DNA of 64,000 bases from Cyclobacterium roseum. GTDB taxonomy: Bacteria; Bacteroidota; Bacteroidia; Cytophagales; Cyclobacteriaceae. The notes under the pieces are model-generated. The model had not been told where the DNA came from. It saw nothing but the letters and a program-made list of their open reading frames with translations, and searched no databases. The position numbers were made by a program, and so were the translations under genes. The first letter of the stretch is position 1. Each line of letters begins with the position of its first letter. The stretch is from contig NZ_WNKF01000012.1 in NCBI RefSeq assembly GCF_010119225.1, positions 1-64,000 on the forward strand, written 5' to 3'. Shown piece after piece: positions 26,656 to 34,363 of this stretch.

Positions 26656-26931
26656 ATGGAAAATTTTGTATACATACTGTACTCCGCTTCGCTGGATCGT
26701 TTCTACGTAGGCCAGACCCAGGATCTTGAAGCGCGGCTTCAGCGTCATAACTCCGGCCGGAACAAGTCCACCAAAGCAGGTGTCCCCTGGGAAATGGTTC
26801 ATTTTGAAACCTGCGTGGACAGAACTGAAGCGGTCAGAAAAGAAACAAAGATCAAGAACCTTGGGAGTAAACGATACCTTCAAATGATCGGTAAAGATTT
26901 CAACCCTCAGCTGCCAGGTAGCGTGTCCTGA
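26656..26931 (+). CDS. GIY-YIG endonuclease-domain protein (UPF0213-like), copy 1
   Basis: 91 residues. FVYILYSASLDRFYVGQTQDLEARLQRHN carries the GIY-YIG signature (YIL...YVGQT), the catalytic Arg, and further HNSGRNKSTKAG and E in TEAVRKETKIKN. This single-domain form is the small family with many paralogues per Bacteroidota genome. It lies 40 bases after tRNA-Pro, and its last codons (GSVS) are written in a tRNA-Pro-derived sequence (from 26917). A 31-base run (26746-26776) is identical to copy 2 at 28955-28985. A mobile, tRNA-associated habit is inferred. Confidence 0.85.
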   Translation: MENFVYILYSASLDRFYVGQTQDLEARLQRHNSGRNKSTKAGVPWEMVHFETCVDRTEAVRKETKIKNLGSKRYLQMIGKDFNPQLPGSVS

Positions 26932-26994
26932 CATTAGTCAATAAGGTCATCGGTTCAAATAGAGCGGACCCTGACCCAAGTCAGGGCACCCCGA
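26917..26994 (+). pseudogene. tRNA-Pro-derived fragment downstream of the GIY-YIG gene
   Basis: It begins GGTAGCGTGTCCTGAC, like the D-arm to anticodon-arm part of units 1 and 2, continues with TCGGTTCAAAT (T-arm), then an anticodon-arm-like segment in inverse orientation (CCTGACCCAAGTCAGG) and ends CACCCCGA, the tRNA-Pro acceptor end. It overlaps the last codons of the GIY-YIG gene. Confidence 0.65.
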
Positions 26995-27001
26995 CGGGAA
27001 T

Positions 27002-27045
27002 AAACCCTAATTATCTAAATATTAGATAGTTAGGGTTTTTTGTTT
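27002..27045 (+). terminator. strong terminator closing the tRNA-Pro/GIY-YIG unit
   Basis: Arms 27002-27018 and 27022-27038 pair over 17 bp with one wobble around a three-base loop, followed by TTTTTTGTTTT. Confidence 0.8.
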
Positions 27046-27454
27046 TGGTTATGGGGCTATTTGTGGGGCCATTTCATTGAGAATTTTTTTTAATTTAAAA
27101 ATTATTTCTCTCTATATGCTTGACCAGGGGCCAGCTACCTTTTTGTCAATGAAGGGTGGTCTTCAAATGGTCAGGTTCTTTCACTTTAGGTTTTTAAAGT
27201 CAACTTTAGGACCTCATCAAATATTTTATGGGAAATATTATTTTGATCATCGGCCATTTTTAAATCAGGGCATTATTTACTTTTTCAAAATGACTGGGAA
27301 AATGAGGTTCCAGTGAGACCCGAACCAGGGAACAGACAAAAAATTGCCAAGGGTTTCACTTGAAAAATCCTGTGTTTTAGTCTGGCGAAGTGCAAATGTC
27401 CAATTCTTCTTTCGAATTATTCTTTCAAAATTTTGTTATCTTTGTGTGGATACA
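27046..27454. other. intergenic region with the promoter of the AbiEii-type pair
   Basis: No supported gene for about 400 bases. TATCTTTG at 27437-27444 matches the -7 consensus and lies 10 bases before the ATG at 27455, so the leader is very short. Confidence 0.45.
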
Positions 27455-27784
27455 ATGAAAAGTTCAGCGTCAAATAGTAAAGCCAAATCCCCTGTCGGAA
27501 AGAATGGAAAAGTTCGTCTTGCGGATTATTTTCCTAAGGCCTTATTTTGGGAGGTTGATTTAAATGAACTTGATTACAAGAAGGATGCTGATTTTGTCAT
27601 TTCCAGGGTGTTGGATTGGGGGGATTATAAAAACGCTTGGGATAATTTAGAATTACTTTACCCTAAAGACTTGATTCAATATTACTGCGTGCATCAAGCA
27701 CAGATTTTTGGCAATGAAAACATTGAGAAGCTGGCCAACAAATTTGGTCTAAAACCAGAGCAGTTTCCCAGATATGTCAAGTAA
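27455..27784 (+). CDS. DUF6922-like protein, probable antitoxin of the AbiEii-type pair
   Basis: About 109 residues. After a basic tail, the core reads FPKALFWEVDLNELDYKKDADFVISRVLDWG, then NLELLYPKDLIQYYC, a pattern I recall from DUF6922 proteins encoded next to nucleotidyltransferase toxins in Bacteroidota. The start at 27455 follows directly after a -7 element; a longer frame would begin upstream of that promoter. It is three bases upstream of the nucleotidyltransferase gene. Antitoxin function is inferred from position. Confidence 0.65.
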   Translation: MKSSASNSKAKSPVGKNGKVRLADYFPKALFWEVDLNELDYKKDADFVISRVLDWGDYKNAWDNLELLYPKDLIQYYCVHQAQIFGNENIEKLANKFGLKPEQFPRYVK

Positions 27785-27787
27785 ACC

Positions 27788-28585
27788 ATGACTGTTCCCA
27801 AAGGTGTATCTGACTCTCTTTTTTCCCATATTAAATATTTAATGGAGTTGGAATGCTTTTTAGGGTTTAACCTTGGTGGTGGTACAAGCCTTGCAATTAA
27901 ATATAATCACCGGGTCTCTACGGATATTGATCTATTTTCAGCAGATGTAGTTGGAACCAAGTCAATGCTTTTAATTGCAGAAACTATTAAAGGCAGCCTC
28001 AATCCTGCCTTTATTAATGTTCTAAATGAAAGCCAAGATAATTTATGTTTTATTAGGTCGATTCTACCACCAGATGAGACCAAAGTAGAGATCATCCAAA
28101 ACCTCAAAAATATATTTCCCTACGAATCAATGCAAGGGATCCGGTTGATTCAAGATGACGACATTGGAGCACTTAAATTGCTATCTGCTGCAGGTAGGGG
28201 CGTTCAAAAGGACTTTTATGATTTACATTTACTTACAGAGATGAAACCCCTTTCCCACTATTACGAGCACCTGATCAGTTTCTACACCAAAAACAAAAAC
28301 GCTCCGGCCAATATTTTTGACAATATTGGATCAATGGGGTCAAGGGTCGGTTTTGACCTGACTAAAGACCTTAGTCCATTGTGTAACTTCAATCATGCAG
28401 GTGATAAAAAGAATTCAAGCAACCGAATAATATTCACGGAAAATTCCCCGATCAACATTCCTTGGCCTGTGCTTCGTGACACGTGGAAAGCCAAAGTTAC
28501 CAAATTGGCGAATGAAAAAGGAATTAGGTTTAAAGAGACCCCAAAATCAAACAAACCAAAATTTCCTGGAGGCTGGATAAATTAA
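27788..28585 (+). CDS. AbiEii/AbiGii-type nucleotidyltransferase toxin
   Basis: 265 residues. The DNA-polymerase-beta-like nucleotidyltransferase motif is plain at ~24-43: LGGGTSLAIKYNHRVSTDID, then LF, with the metal-binding Asp pair in DID. A later DDIGALKLLSAAGRGVQKDFYDLHLL matches the conserved KL..R...KD..DL block of the type IV toxin-antitoxin family. Such toxins transfer nucleotides, in known cases to tRNA, and can give phage resistance. It is paired with the small gene just upstream. Confidence 0.85.
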   Translation: MTVPKGVSDSLFSHIKYLMELECFLGFNLGGGTSLAIKYNHRVSTDIDLFSADVVGTKSMLLIAETIKGSLNPAFINVLNESQDNLCFIRSILPPDETKVEIIQNLKNIFPYESMQGIRLIQDDDIGALKLLSAAGRGVQKDFYDLHLLTEMKPLSHYYEHLISFYTKNKNAPANIFDNIGSMGSRVGFDLTKDLSPLCNFNHAGDKKNSSNRIIFTENSPINIPWPVLRDTWKAKVTKLANEKGIRFKETPKSNKPKFPGGWIN

Positions 28586-28698
28586 AGTCTCTTTTTTTCA
28601 ATGCTTCCGGTAGTTTGGTTACCACGCTATCCCCATCATTGTGGTTTCTTTCCTTCAAGATCTAAACTTAAAAATCCGAGTTGCGAGGTTTTTTCTCT

Positions 28699-28734
28699 CC
28701 CCTCCCTTTTCCAAATGGATGGAAAAGGGAGGGG
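28699..28734. repeat. perfect 15-bp purine/pyrimidine hairpin
   Basis: Arms 28699-28713 (CCCCTCCCTTTTCCA) and 28720-28734 are exact reverse complements around AATGGA. A weaker relative occurs at 36600-36625. It lies between the AbiEii-type gene and GIY-YIG copy 2. Confidence 0.75.
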
Positions 28735-28849
28735 CAAGTTCGTTTTTGGCAGGAAAAATCCGGTAGGTTTTTTGTCAGACAAAAACACAACTTGCAAGGA
28801 GCGCGCACAATAAATGGGTGGTACATCCAAGGGGCTGATTTGTCCCTGG

Positions 28850-29119
28850 ATGTATACTATTCAGGACAGTTATATTGTTTATATATTGTTTTTCCCTACT
28901 CTGAATCGATATTATGTTGGTCAGACCAAAGACCCGGATGATAGGATCCTGAGGCATAACTCCGGCCGGAACAAGTCCACCAAAGGAGGAATTCCCTGGA
29001 AAACCGTGCATTCTGAACCAGGCAAAAACCGTGCGGATGCCATAGTTATGGAGAAGCAAATCAAAAACCAGGGCTTTGAGAAAGTAATAGCGAATACTCA
29101 GATGTCCCGAGTAAAGTAA
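28850..29119 (+). CDS. GIY-YIG endonuclease-domain protein, copy 2
   Basis: About 89 residues from the ATG at 28850, which aligns with copy 1; an in-frame ATG 12 codons upstream is possible. IVYILFFPTLNRYYVGQTKDPDDRILRHN keeps the GIY-YIG motif and catalytic Arg. HNSGRNKSTKGGIPWKTVH and the Glu in EKQIKN match copy 1 closely in protein and, over 31 bases, exactly in DNA. The C-terminus after KVIANTQ differs from copy 1. It precedes the truncated BrnA copy on the other strand. Confidence 0.82.
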   Translation: MYTIQDSYIVYILFFPTLNRYYVGQTKDPDDRILRHNSGRNKSTKGGIPWKTVHSEPGKNRADAIVMEKQIKNQGFEKVIANTQMSRVK

Positions 29120-29120
29120 T

Positions 29121-29303
29121 TCAATGGGTTTCTTTTAATTTGTCAGAAATGAAAACTTTGATCAGGCTTTGTCGGGTAATACCTGATTTTTGGGCAGCAC
29201 GATCCAGTTTCTGAACCATCCATTCAGGGAAATCAACACTCACCCGACGGGCTTTTAACCTAGGTTTCCTTGATTTTTTATCGAAAACAGAGGTCAGGCT
29301 TGT
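29121..29303 (-). pseudogene. N-terminally truncated BrnA-like antitoxin copy
   Basis: Read on the minus strand, the frame gives KARRVSVDFPEWMVQKLDRA, then AQKSGITRQSLIKVFISDKL and KETH, almost the same as the BrnA-like gene at 32952. In-frame upstream there is a stop at 29304-29306 and no start codon, so about 20 N-terminal residues of the paralogue are missing. No BrnT partner is found beside it. Confidence 0.78.
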
Positions 29304-29588
29304 CTATCCATCAAGCATTATTTTACCCTATTTAACTGTTGCATTCCGCAACGTCAGACCAACCGTATGCGGACCCGCATTACGAATAGGAGAAAGGGAT
29401 GCTATCTGAGGTAACATGAAGCCAATGGGAAAGCAGGCCCCGGTAGAATTATCCGCCAATTTCAAGGGTGGTTTACTTTTTTTTATTCCTAAAATAGTAC
29501 CTTGCCTTGTGCATAATAAATTCCTGGTTGGAATTTTTTTGGCGCGCTATTCTTGTAACCAAACCAATACGGAACGATCAAATTGAAA

Positions 29589-31172
29589 ATGGCATTCAAA
29601 GCAATTTTATTCACAGTGTTTGCAGGGGTTTGCTTTCAATCCCTGGCACAGGTCATAGAGATCAAACCCTACCTGCAGGATGTTGAGCCGAATGCTGCAA
29701 TTGTCATGTGGCAAACATCCGAGGGAGAAGAAAGTATCGTGGAATGGGGTACTAGTCCCAATCTAAGCGAAGAAGCTACTGGTACTTCCGAAGCCATCAA
29801 TTATGACGAGGTACGGGTTCATACCGTCAAAATTACCGGCTTGGAACGGTTTACCGAATACTATTACCGGGTACGTACCGGAAATGCGCGTTCAGATATT
29901 TTTCAATTCAAAACGCCTCCTTTTTCTAGTGACGGTAAGGATTTTAAGCTGGTTGCCATGAGCGACATGCAGTATGACCACAATCAACCTGATAAATTTA
30001 GTGAAGTGTTGAACGACGGGGTGATCGGATATCTTGAAAAAGAGTTTGGCGGATCCCTGCCCGATAACCTGGCCATGGTGCTGATACCGGGAGATCTGGT
30101 AGAAAATGGGGCTAAATTTTTTCAGTGGAAAGACCATTTTTTTAACCCGGCAGAAAAATTATTTGCCCAAGTGCCGGTATATCCTGTACCCGGAAACCAT
30201 GAGCGCAATTCCGTATACTACTTTAAGTATTTTAGTTTGCCTGAGAATGGCACCCCTGCCTATGCAGAACATTGGTGGTATAAAGATTACGGAAACACCC
30301 GGGTCATTGGTTTGGACTCAAACGATGGGTATAGGGATTTGCGGGAACAATTGGATTGGCTAAAAGAATTATTAGCTGACACAGAAAAAGACGATAAAAT
30401 TGATTTCGTTTTTGCGCAATTGCATCATCCGTTTAAGTCTGAACTTTGGATTCCGGGCGAAGAAGATTTTACCGGGCGGATCGTTAAGGAATTGGAACAA
30501 TTTTCGACCAAAACGGGAAAGCCCAGTATTCACTTTTTTGGACACACGCACGGATATTCCAGGGGACAATCCAGGGACCACAAACACCTTTGGATCAATG
30601 TGGCCTCGGCAGGGGGGGCCATCGATAACTGGGGCGAATTTGAAGGCAGGGATTACGATGAGTTTACCGTTACGCAAGATGAGTACGGATTTGTGATGGT
30701 GTCCATAGACGGCGATCGAAAGGACCCAAAATTCACCATAAAACGAATCAGCCGTGGCAATACCATGGAGCACCGGGAGAACGAATTGAGAGATAGCATA
30801 ACTGTATGGAGAAAAGAACGCAAACCGAATACCCCCGAAGCCATTTCGCCGACGGGAGCAGGGGTTTCTATCAGGGGGACCGTGTTGAAAGCCGGGCAAT
30901 TCACCAGCGATTATTCGGGTACCTTTCACGCAGCTTCACATTGGCAAGTGTCAACATCCATGGGTTTCGAAACATTGGATTTTGAGAGCTGGCAACAATA
31001 CCAGAACTGGTATTACAAAGAAAATCGGCAAAAGGACGATGATTTAACGGATGAAAAAACGGAGCGGCTAGCTCCGAATACTACGTATTATTGGCGGGTT
31101 CGTTACCGCGATCAAAACCTGAATTGGAGTAGTTGGTCAGACGTTAGGACCTTTCAGACAGACGACAAATAA
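29589..31172 (+). CDS. purple-acid-phosphatase-like metallophosphoesterase, secreted
   Basis: About 527 residues. The ATG at 29589 gives MAFKAILFTVFAGVCFQSLAQ, a cleavable signal. A fibronectin-III-like N-terminal domain (QDVEPNAAIVMWQT...EYYYRVRTG, ~25-110) is the hallmark of purple acid phosphatases. The metallophosphoesterase core shows MSDMQYD, IPGDLVENG, PGNHERN, QLHHPF and FFGHTHGYSRG, the dimetal ligands. A C-terminal fibronectin-like module (YYWRVRYRDQNLNWSSWSD) follows. Phosphate-ester hydrolysis in the periplasm or outside is likely. It stands alone. Confidence 0.85.
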   Translation: MAFKAILFTVFAGVCFQSLAQVIEIKPYLQDVEPNAAIVMWQTSEGEESIVEWGTSPNLSEEATGTSEAINYDEVRVHTVKITGLERFTEYYYRVRTGNARSDIFQFKTPPFSSDGKDFKLVAMSDMQYDHNQPDKFSEVLNDGVIGYLEKEFGGSLPDNLAMVLIPGDLVENGAKFFQWKDHFFNPAEKLFAQVPVYPVPGNHERNSVYYFKYFSLPENGTPAYAEHWWYKDYGNTRVIGLDSNDGYRDLREQLDWLKELLADTEKDDKIDFVFAQLHHPFKSELWIPGEEDFTGRIVKELEQFSTKTGKPSIHFFGHTHGYSRGQSRDHKHLWINVASAGGAIDNWGEFEGRDYDEFTVTQDEYGFVMVSIDGDRKDPKFTIKRISRGNTMEHRENELRDSITVWRKERKPNTPEAISPTGAGVSIRGTVLKAGQFTSDYSGTFHAASHWQVSTSMGFETLDFESWQQYQNWYYKENRQKDDDLTDEKTERLAPNTTYYWRVRYRDQNLNWSSWSDVRTFQTDDK

Positions 31173-31366
31173 CCATTGTTCCGTTGCTTTCGCTCGCATA
31201 GCTATGCCGCAGCCGCATGCAGCTCCTTAATTTCACGGACCGTGGTTACCAAAAGGGTAAAGGAGTTGACCCGTCCTGCCTGTACACAAATTAGTCGGTT
31301 TTTCCCAAGTGGCGCTATTTCCCGAAGTTCCGTATGGGGTTTCGGTGCAAGGAATTCCTGCTTCGT
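31173..31366. other. degraded sequence downstream of the phosphatase gene
   Basis: No supported gene. The adjacent LytTR remnant (31367-31492) suggests this too is decayed coding sequence. Confidence 0.3.
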
Positions 31367-31492
31367 TTATTCCTTGACGCCTTTGAAAGCTGCCAATCCC
31401 CAAAAAAGGCTGTTTTTGCGGAGGACAGTAATTCCGGAAAGAGTTAGCGCGTAGGATTGGTAGATGGATATAAATTTATTTGGTGGTAAGAT
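31367..31492 (-). pseudogene. remnant of a LytTR response-regulator C-terminus
   Basis: On the minus strand it reads ILPPNKFISIYQSYALTLSG, then ITVLRKNSLFWG, which aligns with SILPPDKFLRIHKSYAVALA and EITAIRKNSLFLG of the intact regulator at 33650. Stops lie on both sides. It is 42 codons of a duplicated, decayed LytTR DNA-binding domain. Confidence 0.8.
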
Positions 31493-31752
31493 TCACCTTA
31501 TGGTTTATTGTTTTGATTAAAGGTTCAAAATAATATTTAGTAGAATAGATTTCTATCCACAAAATTTTTTATGGCATAGACATTGTCCTTTTCAGGGATG
31601 ACAAACCAAAAATCGCTGCTACCATGCCCAAAACCGTGAATATCACCTGCGGATAGGAGCTGATTGGTGCTCATGCGCAACAAATTGGGATATTAAGCAA
31701 ACAGTCAACTCTTTACAAGCACCTACCGATAGCTACGAACGTAAAAACAAGC
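31493..31752. other. AT-rich leader region of the PAS kinase gene
   Basis: No gene supported. It holds no consensus promoter that I can call confidently. Confidence 0.3.
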
Positions 31753-32841
31753 ATGACCACGAAAAAAATTAATGAGCTCATTAAATTAAACGATGAACTG
31801 GAAAATTATTTCAGGAATACCATCATCCCCCAACTCTTTGTGGATGCGGACCTGAGGTTGCGGAAATTCACTCCTCCGGCCATGAAACAATTTAATTTTT
31901 CCCAGGAGGATCTCGGGAAATCCCTGGAAGACCTGAATGATAACATCCGCTATTCTACCATTGTTGAAAATGTGACCATGGTCATTGACTCCGGCGAAAT
32001 CTATGAGAAGGAGATTCAAACATCTGACTTCAATTGGTACCAGATGAATATTATACCTTATCTGGTTGATAAAACAAATAAGTCCAATGGGGTTATCATT
32101 ACCTTTGTGGACATTACGGATCGAATCAGGGTATTGAAAGACCTGGAACGACTTATTGCTACCCATGAAACCTTTATATATTCGGTCTCACATGATCTGA
32201 AAGGCCCCCTTTCCAATATTGAAGGACTTGTAAACGACTTGATCAATACTGCGGGTCCGACCACGGAATGGAACGAGGAGGCCCTGGAGGACCATAAATT
32301 AACCAACTCCTTACTTTTGGAATCCATCGCTTCCATGAGAAATGTGATCAACGAACTCTCCGAAATTATTAAGATTGAAAGTAATTTTAAGGAAAAAGTG
32401 GAACTGGTTAAAATTGAAAACCTTATCAATCAGGTTAAATTGGTTGTCCGGGACGCTATCCATGAAAGCAAAGCCATCATTCACGTAGATATCCAGGTGC
32501 CAAAAATCAAATTTTCCAGAAAAAACCTTCGGAGCATCTTGTATAATCTTTTAAGCAATGCCATAAAATATAGGATTCCAAATACACCTCCCATCATTCA
32601 TTTAAAAATTGAAAAAGCCGAAGGGTTCACCCATATCTCCGTAAAAGATAATGGCAGGGGCATGGATGAAGCGAAACAAAAGCTTATTTTCACTCCCTAT
32701 ACGCGACTTGTCAAAGATGTGGAAGGGACCGGCATAGGGTTGTATTTTGTCAAAAAGATCATTGAAAATGAGGGGGGAAGGATCACTTTTAAAAGCAGGC
32801 CGGGCGAAGGGTCGGAATTTAATATTTACCTAAAAAGTTGA
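31753..32841 (+). CDS. PAS-domain sensor histidine kinase, cytoplasmic
   Basis: 362 residues without transmembrane segments. A PAS domain at ~15-125 (IIPQLFVDADLRLRKFTPPA resembles the PAS of CheB/CheR fusions) is followed by HisKA with SVSHDLKGPLSNIEGL (phospho-His near 147), then the HATPase with N-box LLSNAIKYR, G1 DNGRGMDE and G2 GTGIGLYFVKKII. It senses an intracellular cue or light/redox ligand through PAS and phosphorylates an unidentified regulator: none is encoded beside it, though the LytTR pair is 800 bases downstream in opposite orientation. Confidence 0.9.
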   Translation: MTTKKINELIKLNDELENYFRNTIIPQLFVDADLRLRKFTPPAMKQFNFSQEDLGKSLEDLNDNIRYSTIVENVTMVIDSGEIYEKEIQTSDFNWYQMNIIPYLVDKTNKSNGVIITFVDITDRIRVLKDLERLIATHETFIYSVSHDLKGPLSNIEGLVNDLINTAGPTTEWNEEALEDHKLTNSLLLESIASMRNVINELSEIIKIESNFKEKVELVKIENLINQVKLVVRDAIHESKAIIHVDIQVPKIKFSRKNLRSILYNLLSNAIKYRIPNTPPIIHLKIEKAEGFTHISVKDNGRGMDEAKQKLIFTPYTRLVKDVEGTGIGLYFVKKIIENEGGRITFKSRPGEGSEFNIYLKS

Positions 32842-32951
32842 GTCATGACCTCTATGGGATAGCTTATCCCTAACGGCAGCGATTGCAGAGCTTACCTGCT
32901 GGTAGCTTAGGCTGTTTCGGTGATAAAACCATGCGGGTTTCTATTAAACCT

Positions 32952-33191
32952 TTAATGAGTTTCCTTTAATTTATCAGAAATAAAAACTTTGATCAAACTT
33001 TGTCGGGAAATACCTAATTTTTGAGCAGCTTGATCCAACTCCTGAACCATCCATTCGGGAAAATCAACACTTACTCGTCGGGCTTTTAAACCAGGTTTGG
33101 AAATTTTATCTGTTTGAAGGTAGGGGACTAAATTCTCCTGTAATTCAAACTTTTCATCAAATTCAATAGCTGTAATAGATTTCTTTTTCAT
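32952..33191 (-). CDS. BrnA-like antitoxin (ribbon-helix-helix)
   Basis: 79 residues: MKKKSITAIEFDEKFELQEN, then KARRVSVDFPEWMVQELDQAAQKLGISRQSLIKVFI (the ribbon strand RRVSVDF followed by two helices). This is the usual antitoxin of BrnT RNases and it represses the joint promoter. It overlaps the upstream brnT frame by 29 bases. A truncated paralogue lies at 29121. The toxin gene carries a frameshift, so this may now be an orphan antitoxin. Confidence 0.85.
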   Translation of the reverse strand: MKKKSITAIEFDEKFELQENLVPYLQTDKISKPGLKARRVSVDFPEWMVQELDQAAQKLGISRQSLIKVFISDKLKETH

Positions 33192-33422
33192 TTCCTCTTG
33201 ATTTTCTGACCGATATAATCCTTACAAATTCATTTCTATGAGTATATACGGCTGACCAAACACTTTTGTCTAATCTGGCAATAAGTAAAAAGCGTTTTTC
33301 ATCTGTTGTCCGAGCTTCAATAATTATTCTATTTGGGTCTTCCCATAATTTTTTAGCCTGTTCAAAATCAATTCCATGTTTGATTTTATTTGACTCGCTT
33401 TTTTAGGGTTGAATTCGAACAT
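33163..33422 (-). pseudogene. BrnT-like toxin gene with a one-base frameshift
   Basis: From the ATG at 33422 the frame reads MFEFNPKK, then shifts at a run of six A (plus-strand T at 33399-33404). One more A restores SESNKIKHGIDFEQAKKLWE, DPNRIIIEARTTDEKRFLLI, ARLDKSVWSAVYTHRNEFVR and IISVRKSRGNEKEIYYSY with stop at 33163-33165. These are the BrnT RNase features (KHGI.F, R...HE-like block, ISVRKSR). The 260-base span is one short of 87 codons. Loss in a homopolymer could be true decay, slippage-controlled expression, or a sequence error. Confidence 0.8.
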
Positions 33423-33649
33423 AATTCACTTAAACATCAAATTAAGTAATTAATACCATAAAATTAATTAAAAAACACACAAATATGGCCAAGGTAACGA
33501 AATACGTTTGCTTGGCTCTAATTTTTAGCAATCTACTGTCAGTTAGCTGAATCAGACCGATCAATGGGATTGTTTTACCTGTAATTGTCAGAAAGAAAAC
33601 CCTTACTTCAAAAGAGGATGTTTCCTTAGCGTTGTTTCAGGATGCTCCG
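33423..33649. other. intergenic, AT-rich
   Basis: It contains the promoter side of the brnTA operon and the region beyond the stop of the LytTR gene. ATTTG-containing -7-like sequences exist on the minus strand, but none is convincing. Confidence 0.3.
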
Positions 33650-34363
33650 CTACCCCCCCCTTCGCATCCATTTTTCCACAGCCTCCCGGTATGCCTCTCC
33701 AATGGAAAACTCCTGATCTCCCAAAAAAAGGCTGTTTTTGCGGATGGCGGTAATCTCAGCCAAGGCTACCGCGTAGGATTTATGGATACGGAGAAATTTA
33801 TCCGGAGGCAAAATCGACTCCAGTTCCTTAAAACGCATGCGTACCAGCAGCGGCTGCTCCTGGCCTTTTAAATGAAATTTGATATAGTCTCCATAGCCTT
33901 TCATCCACAGGATATCGTCAAATCTTATTTTTAGTTGACTGTAATCCACATTAGCAAAAAAATGATCCGGAGCATTTTTATCGGCTGCTACGGGTTTTGC
34001 CGCCTTCCATTCATGGCGTTCCCTGGCCCGGTTGCAGGCTTTGATAAACCGCTCAAGGGATACGGGTTTTACCAGGTAGTCCACTACATCCAGGTCAAAA
34101 CTGTCTACGGCATATTGGTTATAGGCAGTAATGAAAATTACCATGGGTTTGTGCTGAAGGCTGGAAACAAACTGAAATCCTGACAGGCCGGGCATTTGAA
34201 TGTCGGAAAATATCAGGTCCACGGGGTTTTTGCGCAAGGCTTCCATCGCCTCAAAAGCATCGCTACAAGCAGCTACCAGCTTTAAAAACGGCACCTTACT
34301 TATATTATCTTTAAGTAAGGCAAGGGCCAGGGGTTCATCATCTATTGCAATGCAATTAATCAT
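33650..34363 (-). CDS. LytTR-family response regulator
   Basis: 237 residues. The receiver domain has the acidic pair in IAIDDEPLAL, the phospho-Asp in FSDIQMPGLSG (about residue 54), Thr/Ser in ITAYNQ and Lys in LVKPVSL. The LytTR DNA-binding domain follows (~135-237, KIRFDDILWMKGYGDYIKFH, then LESILPPDKFLRIHKSYAVA). It overlaps the LytS-type kinase gene by four bases, so the two form one operon. A decayed copy of its C-terminus lies at 31367. Confidence 0.93.
   Translation of the reverse strand: MINCIAIDDEPLALALLKDNISKVPFLKLVAACSDAFEAMEALRKNPVDLIFSDIQMPGLSGFQFVSSLQHKPMVIFITAYNQYAVDSFDLDVVDYLVKPVSLERFIKACNRARERHEWKAAKPVAADKNAPDHFFANVDYSQLKIRFDDILWMKGYGDYIKFHLKGQEQPLLVRMRFKELESILPPDKFLRIHKSYAVALAEITAIRKNSLFLGDQEFSIGEAYREAVEKWMRRGG

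Noticed and set aside
26391-26934. Minus-strand open frames antisense to the tRNA-Pro array, with text like VAGFEPTTPCTPC
   Set aside because: These are reverse readings of tRNA-Pro sequence, a well-known source of spurious proteins; no start signal or domain supports them.
27077-27316. 79-residue plus-strand frame
   Set aside because: It is rich in F/K without a domain, in an AT-rich spacer after a strong terminator.
28601-28830. Frames across the 28699 hairpin on both strands
   Set aside because: The open frames result from the palindrome; neither has a domain.
31176-31454. 92-residue plus-strand frame
   Set aside because: It is opposite the LytTR remnant, and its sequence is explained by that.
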